A DNA stretch of 20,777 bases from Isoetes engelmannii (taxonomy: Eukaryota > Streptophyta > Lycopodiopsida > Isoetales > Isoetaceae). Location: the NCBI GenBank assembly GCA_011763485.2, contig JAANSK020277602.1, positions 1 to 20,777 of the forward strand. Reading direction: 5' to 3'. The position numbers were made by a program, and so were the translations under genes. Under the pieces are notes generated by a model that saw only the letters and a program-made list of their open reading frames with translations, had not been told where the DNA came from and did no database searches. This document shows, one piece after another, positions 10,366 to 19,420 of this stretch (within the stretch, counting starts at the first letter, position 1; each line of letters opens with the position of its first letter).

Positions 10366-10763
10366 CTATATCTACACATTTCATGGTCCTATAATGTTCA
10401 TCAAAACAACATATTTAGTTGTTTACCTTAAGCTTCTGAATGAAAAGCATAAACAATTCAATGTAATGATATACTCCTAATTACACTTGTCTTGCTTTTC
10501 CTTTAGTTTCTCACCTTTTAAAATTCCAAACAATACAAAATCTCCCAAACCTCCGGATTCCCTTGATCTACGTAAGGCTTAAAATTGCCCTTGTCACAAA
10601 TTGATTCTACATATCTCTTCTATACCCTGAAGTACCTGTAAGGTTCTATTCAAACCATTTTATAGATCTTGCCTCTTGTCGTTATTTACTAACATTCTAC
10701 GTTATATAATCAATCGATAAATCAGAGCAAACATTTGCACCTACCCATTGCCCAAGCCTGCCC

Positions 10764-11343
10764 TACTGCTAGTTCTTTTTTTTCGGAGGCAAGATATTTT
10801 TATTTTATTAATAAGAAAATGGCACAAGACCTTATTACACGCCTCTTCAAAATGCTAGATGGGAAATATTCATACCACATCCACAAGGAAAGGTGGGTAA
10901 GGTAAGACAAATGTAGTACTAGAGCAAAGGTAGCTCTATTTCTTCTCTATCAGTCCTGATACTATAGCAGGTCATCCCTTTTCCCAAAAGACAAGTACTT
11001 GAAGACGAGCCTCGACTTCTTCTCAGAAATAACAGATACTAAAAGAGAAGCTCTTGAATCTTTCCACCTGTTTGAGGCACCTCACATATCCTATCAATGT
11101 GGGCATCAAACCTGCCAAGATAAGATGCTACCATACATCGAGTCCCTTCAGGTTAAACAAAAATAGAGAGCAACAAAAATCCTGAAACCATAACCACTTG
11201 ACGCTCCTCCACCTGTAGATGCAAAGCAGTTGAAGAGGGCAAGAGAGTACGTTTCATCCCGTGCGTTAACTAGGCCTGGACTAGTTCTCATCCATAGAGG
11301 TACTACAAGAGGTTACTCCGTCTTCCTACTACAGAGGACATCT
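10764..11343 (-). mobile_element. short 5'-truncated LINE 3' end with poly(A) and likely target-site duplication
   Basis: Read on the minus strand, a stretch ending ATTAATAAAATAAAAATATC then TTGCCTCCG and eight A (10776-10783) is the typical 3' end of a plant L1-type LINE. A 13-bp direct repeat, CCCAAGCCTGCCC, lies at 10751-10763 and at 11344-11356. Taken as a target-site duplication it sets an insert of 580 bp. Twelve bases lie between the A-run and the left repeat, which is a little long and could be a transduced or filler stretch. No protein domain is recognisable in so short a piece. Confidence 0.5.
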
Positions 11344-11356
11344 CCCAAGCCTGCCC

Positions 11357-12003
11357 CAAAAGAAGTGGTCTACTAGCTCCATCTACACACCTCAACTGCT
11401 TTGCTTAGGTCTCGACTACAAGTCATTATCTGTTCTCTTGCCTTATTCAGTCTGTAAGGCACTAAACCAGTTAATAGAACCTCATCTTCCCCTAGTTGGG
11501 AGAGGGGGGCGGCTGACCGCAATAATGCTCCAAGGCAAAGCATTCTAACTGCCACATGGATCGTAAATAGAAATTCTAGCAAGCAACACATAAGCCCTGA
11601 TATAGAATTGCCCAGAACTGAAGAATCGTGCTTAGAAGTATCCAGATCCTAGCATTAGCTCGTACTACCACTAAGCTTAAGCTGCTCATCAAACACGAAG
11701 CTGAAGCCATCACCATTACTTACCCTTTCAAGGACGACTGCAAAGAAGCGAGGAAGAAGAGGAAGCGGCCATTTCTCCTCCAACATCTCCTCCTGCACAT
11801 AAGCCCATAAGCCTAGGTCACACCTGCAACCTCAGATTTGCAGGCAGCGGTAGCTATCTCGCTGCTCCTCCAGTTCTCAAGGGTATCGGATGGGTCTGCA
11901 GGAGTTCGAGCGGCCGCCGCCACCGCTCTAGGTGCAAACCCTAAACATCTTCGATTTTCAAAATGGCCGTCATATATATTCTTCTTGTCAAGCATGTACC
12001 ATT
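11357..12003. other. non-coding stretch with a GC-rich patch and telo-box
   Basis: No supported gene. A GC-rich patch (about 11840-11935, GCGGCCGCCGCC) is next to AAACCCTAAAC (near 11937), the plant telo-box seen in promoters of translation genes. No coding exon on either side goes with it, so this may be a promoter remnant or chance. Confidence 0.35.
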
Positions 12004-12042
12004 TTAGAATAGAATAACATAGTATAGAATAGAATAACATTT
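12004..12042. repeat. TTCTA-type tail of the LINE
   Basis: On the minus strand TTATTCTATTCTA occurs twice, separated by TACTATG. It starts a few bases after the ORF stop, at the place of the LINE 3' tail. Confidence 0.65.
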
Positions 12043-13697
12043 TTATTGTGCACGGAGACCAATTGGCCTATGGGACCCATACAAAGAGCAAACAACAAGT
12101 GCATTACGGCCATGATGAAAAAACCCGCCCCGAAGGGTTTTCAAGGGAAAAGCCTTGGCGGTAATGAACTTGCTGGTATACTGTACATGAAGATGCCACC
12201 ACAACCCAGAAGGGCAGAGCCGATACCGCTCGTCCATGACTTCCTGAAGATATGACCCAAGAGATCCCACCGCATCGGTGCTCAACAAGAGATGGAATGG
12301 TTGGTTCGGCACCACCAGCCGAGGATATCGTGCCTTAATCTGTTCATAGGAGGGGCGGGTTTGTAGAGCATGATGCTCATCTTCAATGATCCCTTGGCTG
12401 CGTTACTGGCAAGTCCTGTCCTCCCGTGCTTCCCTTGCCTATTGCCCCATTTCAATACGGGGATGATGTCCAACCGTGCGGATAGAGGCTTTCAACATGC
12501 ACTTTTTCATTGACAGTGGGGTGCTTAGGTACTGGTGTGGGTCTCGTGTGAGCGTGGGATTCACCTATTGCATGTAGTGCACCAGCTTGACCTATGCCAG
12601 AGCCTCAGCGTCCCAGAGCTTACCAAGGAAACAAGTGTCCAAGTATGTTTTCATTTCCTCTTGCTCCTTCTTTGTGCGGACCTCTCCGCACCTGTGTGCC
12701 TAGACATGCCACTAGGAGAGCCACTGGGTCTGTTTGTCCTTCCAGCAGGCTTTAAGACGTTGCGGGCCTATCACGACTGCTAAGGCCACCTTAGGTAGTC
12801 AGTCATTCTCCATGCAAACTACTTTCTGAAAGTACAAGAGGTGGTGGCACATGGCTACCTTCTGAAGTGGGAGGAAGCCTGTCTCCAGAAGTAGTATCCG
12901 ACATGACACTATGAACTTTACCGCGAGCACGCACGCCAAGAAATCCTTATGTACACGTTCAAGGTCACCCCATGTGGTGGCAGATATGACTGGACCACAA
13001 ACTTCCACCCCGCACAAGAGAACTGACTCAATCAAAGGTCTGAACATGCGTGACTGATGATCCCAGGCATACATCTATGCCTAATGACTGTTGTCTGCAT
13101 GGCATGCAAGGCCTTCCAGCATACACCAACCCGTAGTCGGATGCAACTATCCCAGTGCGTGGTAGTGGACAACTCTATTCCCAAGTACTTGTAAGTCGAA
13201 GTCACTTCCATGGTTTGTCCCTGATACGTGAAGGAGGTGGCCTTGGGTGACAAAAGAATGACACCAGCAGGACCTTAGTCTTAGCCAAGTTAACTCGTAT
13301 GCTTGTGTACTGGCAGAAAGTGGCAAGAGTGTCCATATAGTGCTGCATGTCTTCGGGAGTGTGTGCCAAGACGTCAGCATCATCAGCGTAGATCAACTGC
13401 CTGATAATGTGGTGTGCCAACAGGGTTCCCATTCCCCCGTGTTCGGCCATCCAGTGTTTCAACTGGTCAATGTAGAGGCCAAAAAATGTAAACGAGAGGG
13501 GGCAACCCTGGCGCACTCCAATACTGCCTATCCACCGGCTGGCCCGATGGAGCCAGGCATCCGGAGCATGCCTCATACAACCAGTAGATTGCATTTTGCA
13601 AGTCTATGGGTGTCCTGAGTCGCTGCAACTTGCTCCACAACTTGTCTCGAGGCACCGTGTCAAAAGCTTTTGGTGAAGTCGACGAAACAACAGTATA
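12004..13697 (-). mobile_element. 5'-truncated LINE (non-LTR retrotransposon) with RT and short repeat tail
   Basis: From the 5' side on the minus strand: CCFVDFT and PRDKLWSKLQRL (RT motif A region, near 13600-13680), IGVRQGCPLSFTFFGLYID, the catalytic YADD (QLIYADDADVLAHT), VNLAKTKVL, TYKYLGIELS, then the connection region ESVLLCGVEVCGP, LERVHKDFLACVLAVKF and LLLETGFLPL. The last ORF closes with TAA at about 12043, directly followed by an AATAAA and an imperfect TTCTA-type repeat (12004-12040), so there is almost no 3'UTR. The 5' end stops inside RT near 13697, as is usual for 5'-truncated LINE copies. Several frame changes and stops show it is dead. The clade is not assigned; it is related to the copy at 14.3-16.1 kb. 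Confidence 0.85.
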
Positions 13698-13830
13698 GAA
13701 AAAATCGGAGGAAAATGACGAGCGCTTTTTTTCTTGGAATTTTTGTCTTTATCCCACATTTTCTGTTTGAACCCCTTTCTTGCCAAAATTTCTTTTGAAA
13801 CCCACGAACTGGAGCCTGATTGTCACGATT

Positions 13831-14198
13831 TTTGAGCAATTTCCACTGTTGCCCTTGTAGAGGGTCAGCAATCTCCGAATTGCTTGAATTCTTCCCTTTC
13901 TATGGATGCAAAATTTTTTGCAATTATCAAGGATGGAGGAAGATTAAACTGTGGTTTCATTTCTGGTCCACCTGCTGAACTTTGGTGCTCGTTTTTATCC
14001 CATAATTATTTCCCAGATAGCTATTTCACTCAAGAATACACATTTATGCCCAATTGTGTTGAATTTGAAACTGAGATAATAGACTCTTGGTTAGAAGAAT
14101 TTGTTGGAAGCAGGAACTCAACAGCTGCTGGAATCTTTCGAGTGAATTGTGAATGGACTAAAGACAAAGTTATTGTCAAGCTTTATTCTGAAAACTAA
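13831..14198 (+). CDS. unknown ORF, 98 codons from ATG at 13902; possible terminal exon
   Basis: The frame is open from after a TGA near 13831 to TAA at 14196-14198; the first ATG is at 13902. The protein is rich in Phe, Trp and Cys and looks like folded protein, not repeat-derived: GGRLNCGFISGPPAELWC, FETEIIDSWLEEFVGS and AGIFRVNCEWTKDKVIVKLY. I do not recognise the family. CCCTTGTAG at about 13851-13859 would be a usable splice acceptor, so this may be the last exon of a broken or captured gene rather than a single-exon gene. It lies on the opposite strand to the LINE copies on both sides. Confidence 0.35.
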
Positions 14199-14279
14199 TA
14201 GTTTTGGTCTTGGTAAGATGGTTTTGATTTTGTTCTAGGATGATCTTTTACTATAATTTAGCATTAGGGGGTAATCAGT

Positions 14280-16135
14280 TCCACAAAAAAGCTCAATTTG
14301 CTTCCTTTTCTTCCGATTCCTTTGTTTTTCCTTAATTCTTGCCTTTCCCCTACTTTTCCCGTTCCCTCTTAACCTTCAACTCTCCTACAAGCCACATTTT
14401 CTCTATTGCTTTTTCAAGCACAAGAGCTCTAACCCCCAACTGTATCAGGTAGATCCTCCAACTCAATACCCCAATGATTTGCCCATCTAGCAAGCTACTT
14501 ATACTACCCATCATGTTTTTTATTATGAGATTCTTGCATTACTTGGACTGGAAGACGTTGGGTATCCATCTTTTGAATTCTCAAAACATAAGAAAGAGTT
14601 TGGAATAGTGCCACTACATCTAAAGGATACATGCCTGCCTCAGCCAGTAGCATCTCATATGGAGTTTGAGTCTTGACCCCTAACTCCTCAAGTAGAAAGT
14701 GCTACTGAACTTGCTCAGCCTCCCCCCACTTGGTCCTAGATAATCCTGGTGCCCAAGCTGGACAACCATATAACACAACTGTCTGGACCATGTCCTGATA
14801 CATGAACTTATAGAGAGACCATTGCTGAATATGTGCCTGCTTTCAAATACTCAAAGCTTGATGTAATGCTCGTAACCCTCCAGAAACTCGCTTGCTAACC
14901 CCCACATTCCAATGGTAGTCATTCGTTAATTTAATCCCAAGGTATTTGTATTGTTTTACATGTTCCAAAACTTCCCCCTCTAATATCATATTCACCGCCC
15001 CACAAGATCCAATAACCATTACCTTGGTTTTACTTTTGTTCACTGCCATCCTGGAAATATGGCAAAATTCCTCTAATCTATTTCGCAACCTTTGCAACCC
15101 CACTGTCATTTTTGACATCAAAACGGCAGTGGAGTTGCAACCTTGCTTAACCCCGATGTTGCTACTTATCTTATCTGGTCCATTCATAGGAAAGACAACT
15201 CTACCAATACTCTTCATATAGTCGAGCGAATGCCTTGCGAAGTGTCTGTGGTACACCAAACTTTTCCAACTTGAAACCTAGTTTCTTTCTCACCACTCGA
15301 TCAAATTTTTTAGTGAAATCAACAAAACAGCAATATACTGATTGGCCTACCCCTTAGCATCTTCCACCATCACCCTCAACACAAATAAGTGATCGACCGT
15401 TATGGTCCTTTTGAGAACCTGCTTGCCTCAAAGCCCTTACTCCATTCTGATCAGCCCATGAGGACAATTTCTTCTTTAGAATAGCACCATACAACTTAGC
15501 CATAATGCTACTAACCACGATGGTGTGATAATTGCAAATATAGTCTGAACCACAAGCCTTGAATGAAAACACCCACAATCCTGCTTAAACACCAAGGATC
15601 AGGGAATCCAGATTCAAGTGGAAGATTAAATAAGTCTGCAATTTTGGCATGAAGTCGATTTGCACCCCACTTGAGCAGCTCCATTGCCATCCCCTATGCA
15701 TCCCTAACTTTTTCATTTTGCCATTTTTCTCAATGCATTTGTCACATCTGAAGGTTGCATCTAGGCTGCATCTAGCACTAAACTTTGATAGATCTCTATA
15801 GGCTCTGCTCCATTTACAGTATATAACTTAGTTGCATACTGTAACAACTCTTATCGACTAAAACCTCCTGGCCTGGGTGTAGGAGATCTCACTCTAGACC
15901 AGAATGACTTAGGTGCATTCTTAAGCTCATGAGTTAAATGTGCTTGCCAATCTTTCTCCCATTAATTTTCCTTTCGCCGCACCAACCTCTTAAAACATCT
16001 TTTAGCTTCTCCTTTAGTGAGAGTGTTGTAATACCTCTGATGTGCTTCAACACATTCCATATCCCACCATGCATGATGCTGCTTTTGCTTCTATTTTCCC
16101 TTTGAACGTCCAAATACACGTGATGCCATAGTTGT
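14280..16135 (-). mobile_element. second, related LINE copy, internally deleted
   Basis: From the 5' side: a region between endonuclease and RT (CFKRLV-like stretch, ENYWEKDWQAHLTHELKNAP, SFWSRVRSPTPRPGGFS, about 15840-16010), RT start TIVVSSIMAKLYGAILKKKL (about 15500), CCFVDFTKKFDRVVRKKL (motif A, about 15270-15345), IGVKQGCN, TVGLQRLRNRLEEFC, VNKSKTKVMVIG and QYKYLGIKLTNDYHWN. Roughly 50-60 residues that should lie between IGVKQGCN and TVGLQRL, including the YADD box, are missing. The connection region continues (APGLSRTKWGEAEQ, YEMLLAEAGMYPLDVVAL) to about 14500. Frame changes and stops are frequent. CCFVDFT..F and YKYLGI..T..HW are shared with the LINE at 12.0-13.7 kb, so the two belong to one clade but are diverged. 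Both ends are approximate. Confidence 0.8.
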
Positions 16136-17147
16136 AAGATGGGCCACAGTTTTTATTATAGGATTAAAAATAAGAACCCGGTTAAGAATGAAAAACCCTT
16201 TGTGTATCTCCTATAACCAAGAATAAATATGTGTATTTTACGGAGTATGTATACGTACAAAGCTAGTAATAAGAAAACCCATTTCTTCCATGCTGATGGT
16301 TTTTACACAAAACAATGTGAACCCCCTCCCTGTCTAGACTCCACTGGGGCCAAAAGTTCTTTCCACATCAAAACTTGACATGAATCTTGCTATTTCGCTG
16401 CAGGGTGGATCTTCATTATGTAAAGCCAAAAAGCGTGAATTTATCGAAGGGGGGAGCTTGCACGGGAGTGCACAACAATCTGCCACCTATAACAAACAAG
16501 CTTGGATTAACATAAGTAACTAAGTTGTTCCGAAGGTGCATTGCGGCAATCTTAGCTGGCATTTCTTGCCCGCAGAAGTCACACCTAATTAGGCCCAGAT
16601 TTCACTAGGCTGGTAGATTGCAATCATGCTTGCAACAAATACCAGGTTGTTGGAACGAAAGTGACGGAATCAACATTCCACAGAAGTCTGGTATTTTTAG
16701 ATTCAAGCTTTCTTCACCTTAGCTGGTAGCTTTTTCTACATGTGCTGGCCATCTGCCGGGCAATATCCCGTGTCACGAAAGATCCTCATAACTGACTCCA
16801 CCTCATGAATTTCCACCCTGAAGTGGAATCCCAACAGCGGCATCGGTAGCTTATTTGTTTCTCATGGATTCGTCCTCACAGCAACAACCAGCATAGTGCA
16901 ATTTGGGCCTTAATTGACACTAGCCTACTTTACAAGGTTCGCCATTGGGGAGTTCCACTCTTAAATATCCGGTTAAAATTGAAATAATCCGATGTAGATG
17001 CGTAGGCGCAGATAAAAAGTGTGGTAAAAAAACATGGGTTTTAATGTAAAATCTAATAAGTTTGTATAGGATTGATATAAAATCCAGTTGAGGCTAACTT
17101 TTACAGGTAAACTTGTTGGTTAGCCTAATTTCTAATTTCGAGCCCTT
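16136..17147. other. intergenic stretch, nothing recognised
   Basis: No ORF of note, no RNA gene and no clear repeat. It lies between the 5' edge of the second LINE and the 3' end of the Rep-like gene, and would hold the 3'UTR and terminator of the latter. Confidence 0.5.
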
Positions 17148-17266
17148 TTAAGCACACTCCACATTGGACTGCGCTTCCGATGTAGAATCTCCCGAGCTAT
17201 CACTAATGACAATGACTTCGCGCTGCACATTATCTACAATATTCACATCATCACCATTTTGAATAC
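17148..17266 (-). CDS. last exon of the Rep-like gene, SUMO-interaction-like motif
   Basis: After a good acceptor (TTGCTACAG) the exon continues the phase of the donor at 17362 (ATGC|GTGATT) and encodes IQNGDDVNIVDNVQREV, VIVISDSSGDSTSEAQ and a stop. VIVISDSS is a hydrophobic core followed by Ser/Asp, the typical form of a SUMO-interaction motif. Binding to SUMO is inferred. Confidence 0.5.
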
Positions 17267-18654
17267 CTGTAGCAAGGATCCAACTAAGTCAGCATAATAG
17301 AAAACATAAATTCCAAATGTCAAGCAAGCTACCATGTCATCCTATGTCGCATTCGCAATCACGCATGTCAAAGGGTATGAAATCGGCGTCAGGCAAAGGG
17401 ATATCTGGAGTTGGCGGGCAAACACCACTGTCTGCAAACACAAACTCGTCCGCACTACTACCATCAGCAGGGCCCTCTTCCACATCCTCAAAATCATCTA
17501 CATAATCCCACATCCTTCTTCGCCTCTTACCAATCTTTTCAACTGGCACAATTCCAGGATGGGTACCAAATAAGGCCATGCGCACGCCCTTATAGGAGCA
17601 GCGCTCTGACAACAACATTATACGCCATGCCGTCTGTACACGCTCAAGGGAAATGAAGGAAGAGTTATTGGGTAGAACCCAAGAGCTAGCCAACTGGAAC
17701 TTAGCAGTCTGAAGCATACATTTGACAGTATATATGAACGATGCAGTTCTAAAGCGGCCAGCATGATAACAGAGGTAGTGGAAAGCTCTACCCATTATAT
17801 TCCTGCTGTCCAAAATGATCAAATTTTCCAACTCTCTGGCTCCATATAAGGCGTACAATTCTTTGCCAACCCTTACCTGATCTGCTATGACATTATGGAG
17901 GTGCACCTTGAAGTGCAGCTTGCCTAGATCCTTGAGGCAGTAGCCCACAATACCTTCGAAACAGTGCAACCGAGCACCTGTCAAGGCTTTGCAAAGAATA
18001 ATTGCATTTGCGGGCCTCTTTTGGTTCCAGCCCAAGAAGTTTTTGATGCGCAAAGTTTTGGCATCAATTCTAAAGACGACCTGAAGAGAGATTGGTACAT
18101 CTGCGCCCCAACACAATCGTAACAGAGACATCCAGGATAGAGGGGATGTCCACCACTTCTTCGCCACCTCCACCAACAATATCTTCCCCAACATGTTCTT
18201 CCATCAAGGTGCGAGTTCTCTTTCCCCTTCCTCGTGCGCCCCGGCCAACTCTTCCTCTACTAACATATGTAATTCCAGCTCCATCATACTCTCCAAGGTA
18301 GCCATCCCTGCCAGGCTCAGAAATGGTAGGCTCAGAAATGCTGACGCCCTTGCTTCTCCCTCTACCCCTACCACGACCTCTACCTCGACTGCGGGAAACA
18401 CCTCGCAGAACCTCACTCCTGCAACTCTTCTCTGGTGTCTCTGGAAAGAGAAAAGGCCTTCTGTCCTCAAAAACGTGGGCAATTGGGACAGATGGCTCCG
18501 GACTCTGCACTGGAGGAAAACCGCTCTTCATTGGATTACAAGGGCTGGAGGTCTGCACTGCACGCAAAGGATTCCTCACACGGTTGGGGGTTTGTGTACT
18601 CTCAACATTGCCAGAACAAGAGCACAGGACAGAAGTGGTGGCAGCAACCCCTGG
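17148..18654 (-). CDS. HUH-endonuclease/Rep-like (Replitron-type) transposase gene, main part
   Basis: Two long frames on the minus strand belong together. The N-terminal one (18654 to about 18070) has an Arg-Gly run (SRSRGRGRGRGRGRSKG), a second RG patch (RGRVGRGARGRGKRTR), acidic stretches and ends in ILDVSVTIVLG. The second (about 18120 to 17363) reads LQVVFRIDAKTLRIKNFLGW, LTGARLHCFEGIVGYCLKD, HFKVHLHNV, FQLASSWVLPNNSSF, VQTAWRI and VRMALFG, then an Arg patch and an acidic tail. From memory of the family, VTIVLG, LQ-V-RI, 'LTG..LH.F.G..GYC.KD.G..HF', 'SWV.P' and the final '..V...FFG' are hallmarks of HUH Rep proteins of Replitron-like transposons; Tyr of GYCLKD (17941-17943) would be the nicking tyrosine. 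A GT..AG intron (17362-17267) joins a last exon ending at TAA 17148. The frames overlap out of phase near 18100: either a 76-base intron (acceptor CTCTCTTCAG) or a frameshift with loss of the His motif. The family call rests on recalled patterns only. Confidence 0.55.
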
Positions 18655-18805
18655 CTGTCACCGCTATCAAATCTACCCTGACCTCCAACAAATATATTGA
18701 AGGAATTGTTGTGGCCTCGAGCAAACCCAATTCTCCCATTCCCCACATCCCTCACTGATTTTCTATGCTTAGGAGCAGCACTGCACTCTGGTCTTCTTCC
18801 CTCAC

Positions 18806-19146
18806 AGTCCAAGAGTGAAACATTTCCACTCCATCTTTCCCTCCACACCGTTCACAAGGAATCACATCATGCATAATCACATGCAAGGACATGGTATACA
18901 CACGCACTTTAAGCCGTGCTGCTCTCCGCATATCCATAGAACACAGAAAGACAAAGCAAAGGCGACATTGAAAGTACATAAACAGAGAGGGAAGAAAATA
19001 ACTAACCGTGCGCCTCCATCACAAGGACGCTGGCCCGCTGGCTCCTGCAAATTCCCGACAACGACGGCATGCAGGGTTGCTTGTCCCAAATTCCCCTTCC
19101 AAACGCAAACCTTCCGTTCTTGAACCATAGCAATAGCCGTTGGCAT
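18806..19146 (-). CDS. possible upstream exons of the Rep-like gene
   Basis: An ATG at 19146 opens 46 codons (VQERKVCVWKGNLG, GNLQEPAGQRP) to a donor at 19006. A second exon 18923-18806 in matching phase reads LKVRVYTMSLHVIMHDVIPC and CERCGGKDGVEMFHSWT, with a C-x2-C pair. A donor (GTGAGG) there could join the main part through an acceptor at 18655. The phases fit, but the last acceptor lacks a good pyrimidine tract and the exact exons are uncertain. The family's N-terminal region is not known to me. Confidence 0.3.
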
Positions 19147-19324
19147 AAGCGCTCGAACAAGAATTCGGCCAACAAGCAGGTCAAATGGACAGAAACATAC
19201 GATTTGCTATACTATACATTTTGAGAAATCTTAGGGCCAACCATTGGCACGACAACGCCCGCGAATACCACATAAAATTATGAAAGTTACTGCAAAGTAG
19301 GAGTTATTGAGAGCATTCAATGAA

Positions 19325-19330
19325 CACGTG
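19325..19330. promoter_or_regulatory. G-box / ABRE core
   Basis: CACGTG within ACACGTGGC, the consensus core for bZIP (ABF) binding in plants, 90 bp upstream of the sHSP ATG. Drought and seed-stage control of sHSP genes commonly uses such sites; function here is inferred. Confidence 0.45.
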
Positions 19331-19362
19331 GCAACTATGTACACCGAGGATTAATCATAAAA

Positions 19363-19380
19363 TTCTGGATTCTTCCAGTC
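19363..19380 (+). promoter_or_regulatory. heat-shock element-like site
   Basis: TTCtgGATtcTTCcaG fits three alternating nTTCn/nGAAn units in correct 5-bp phase with one mismatch (GAT for GAA) and a partial fourth unit. It lies 41-58 bp upstream of the sHSP ATG, which is close and may be in the leader. Confidence 0.45.
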
Positions 19381-19420
19381 AGCATGCTAAAATCTTCTTT
19401 TGCAAAAATTGCTTTCAGCT

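Larger units (their letters stand above)
9691..10750. other. non-coding stretch, AT-rich, no gene seen
   Basis: No supported gene. A Pro-rich plus-strand ORF ends at 9833 (PPHPPGAQEVYDAECDPPPAPK) but has no start, homology or neighbour to support it. The rest is AT-rich, with a run of 14 C (9969-9982) and one short tandem repeat listed apart. Confidence 0.5.
19147..19420. promoter_or_regulatory. divergent intergenic region, sHSP and Rep-like gene
   Basis: The 274-bp gap lies between two head-to-head starts. Nearest to the sHSP start are a heat-shock-element-like site and a G-box, listed apart. A TATA-like TATACTATACATT lies near 19208-19220, about 200 bp upstream of the ATG. If the Rep-like start at 19146 is right, the two genes would share this promoter. 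Confidence 0.4.

Noticed and set aside
11920-11950. Telo-box AAACCCTAAAC beside a GC-rich patch as a gene start
   Set aside because: No exon with a supported protein follows on either strand before the LINE.
13690-13720. Target-site duplication of the 12.0-13.7 kb LINE (AGTATAGAA-like at both ends)
   Set aside because: The match is short and falls within the TTCTA-type tail, so it can arise by chance.
18193-18758. Overlapping plus-strand ORFs of 107-162 codons
   Set aside because: Antisense to the RG-rich part of the Rep-like gene; Thr/Ser/Pro-rich by composition only.
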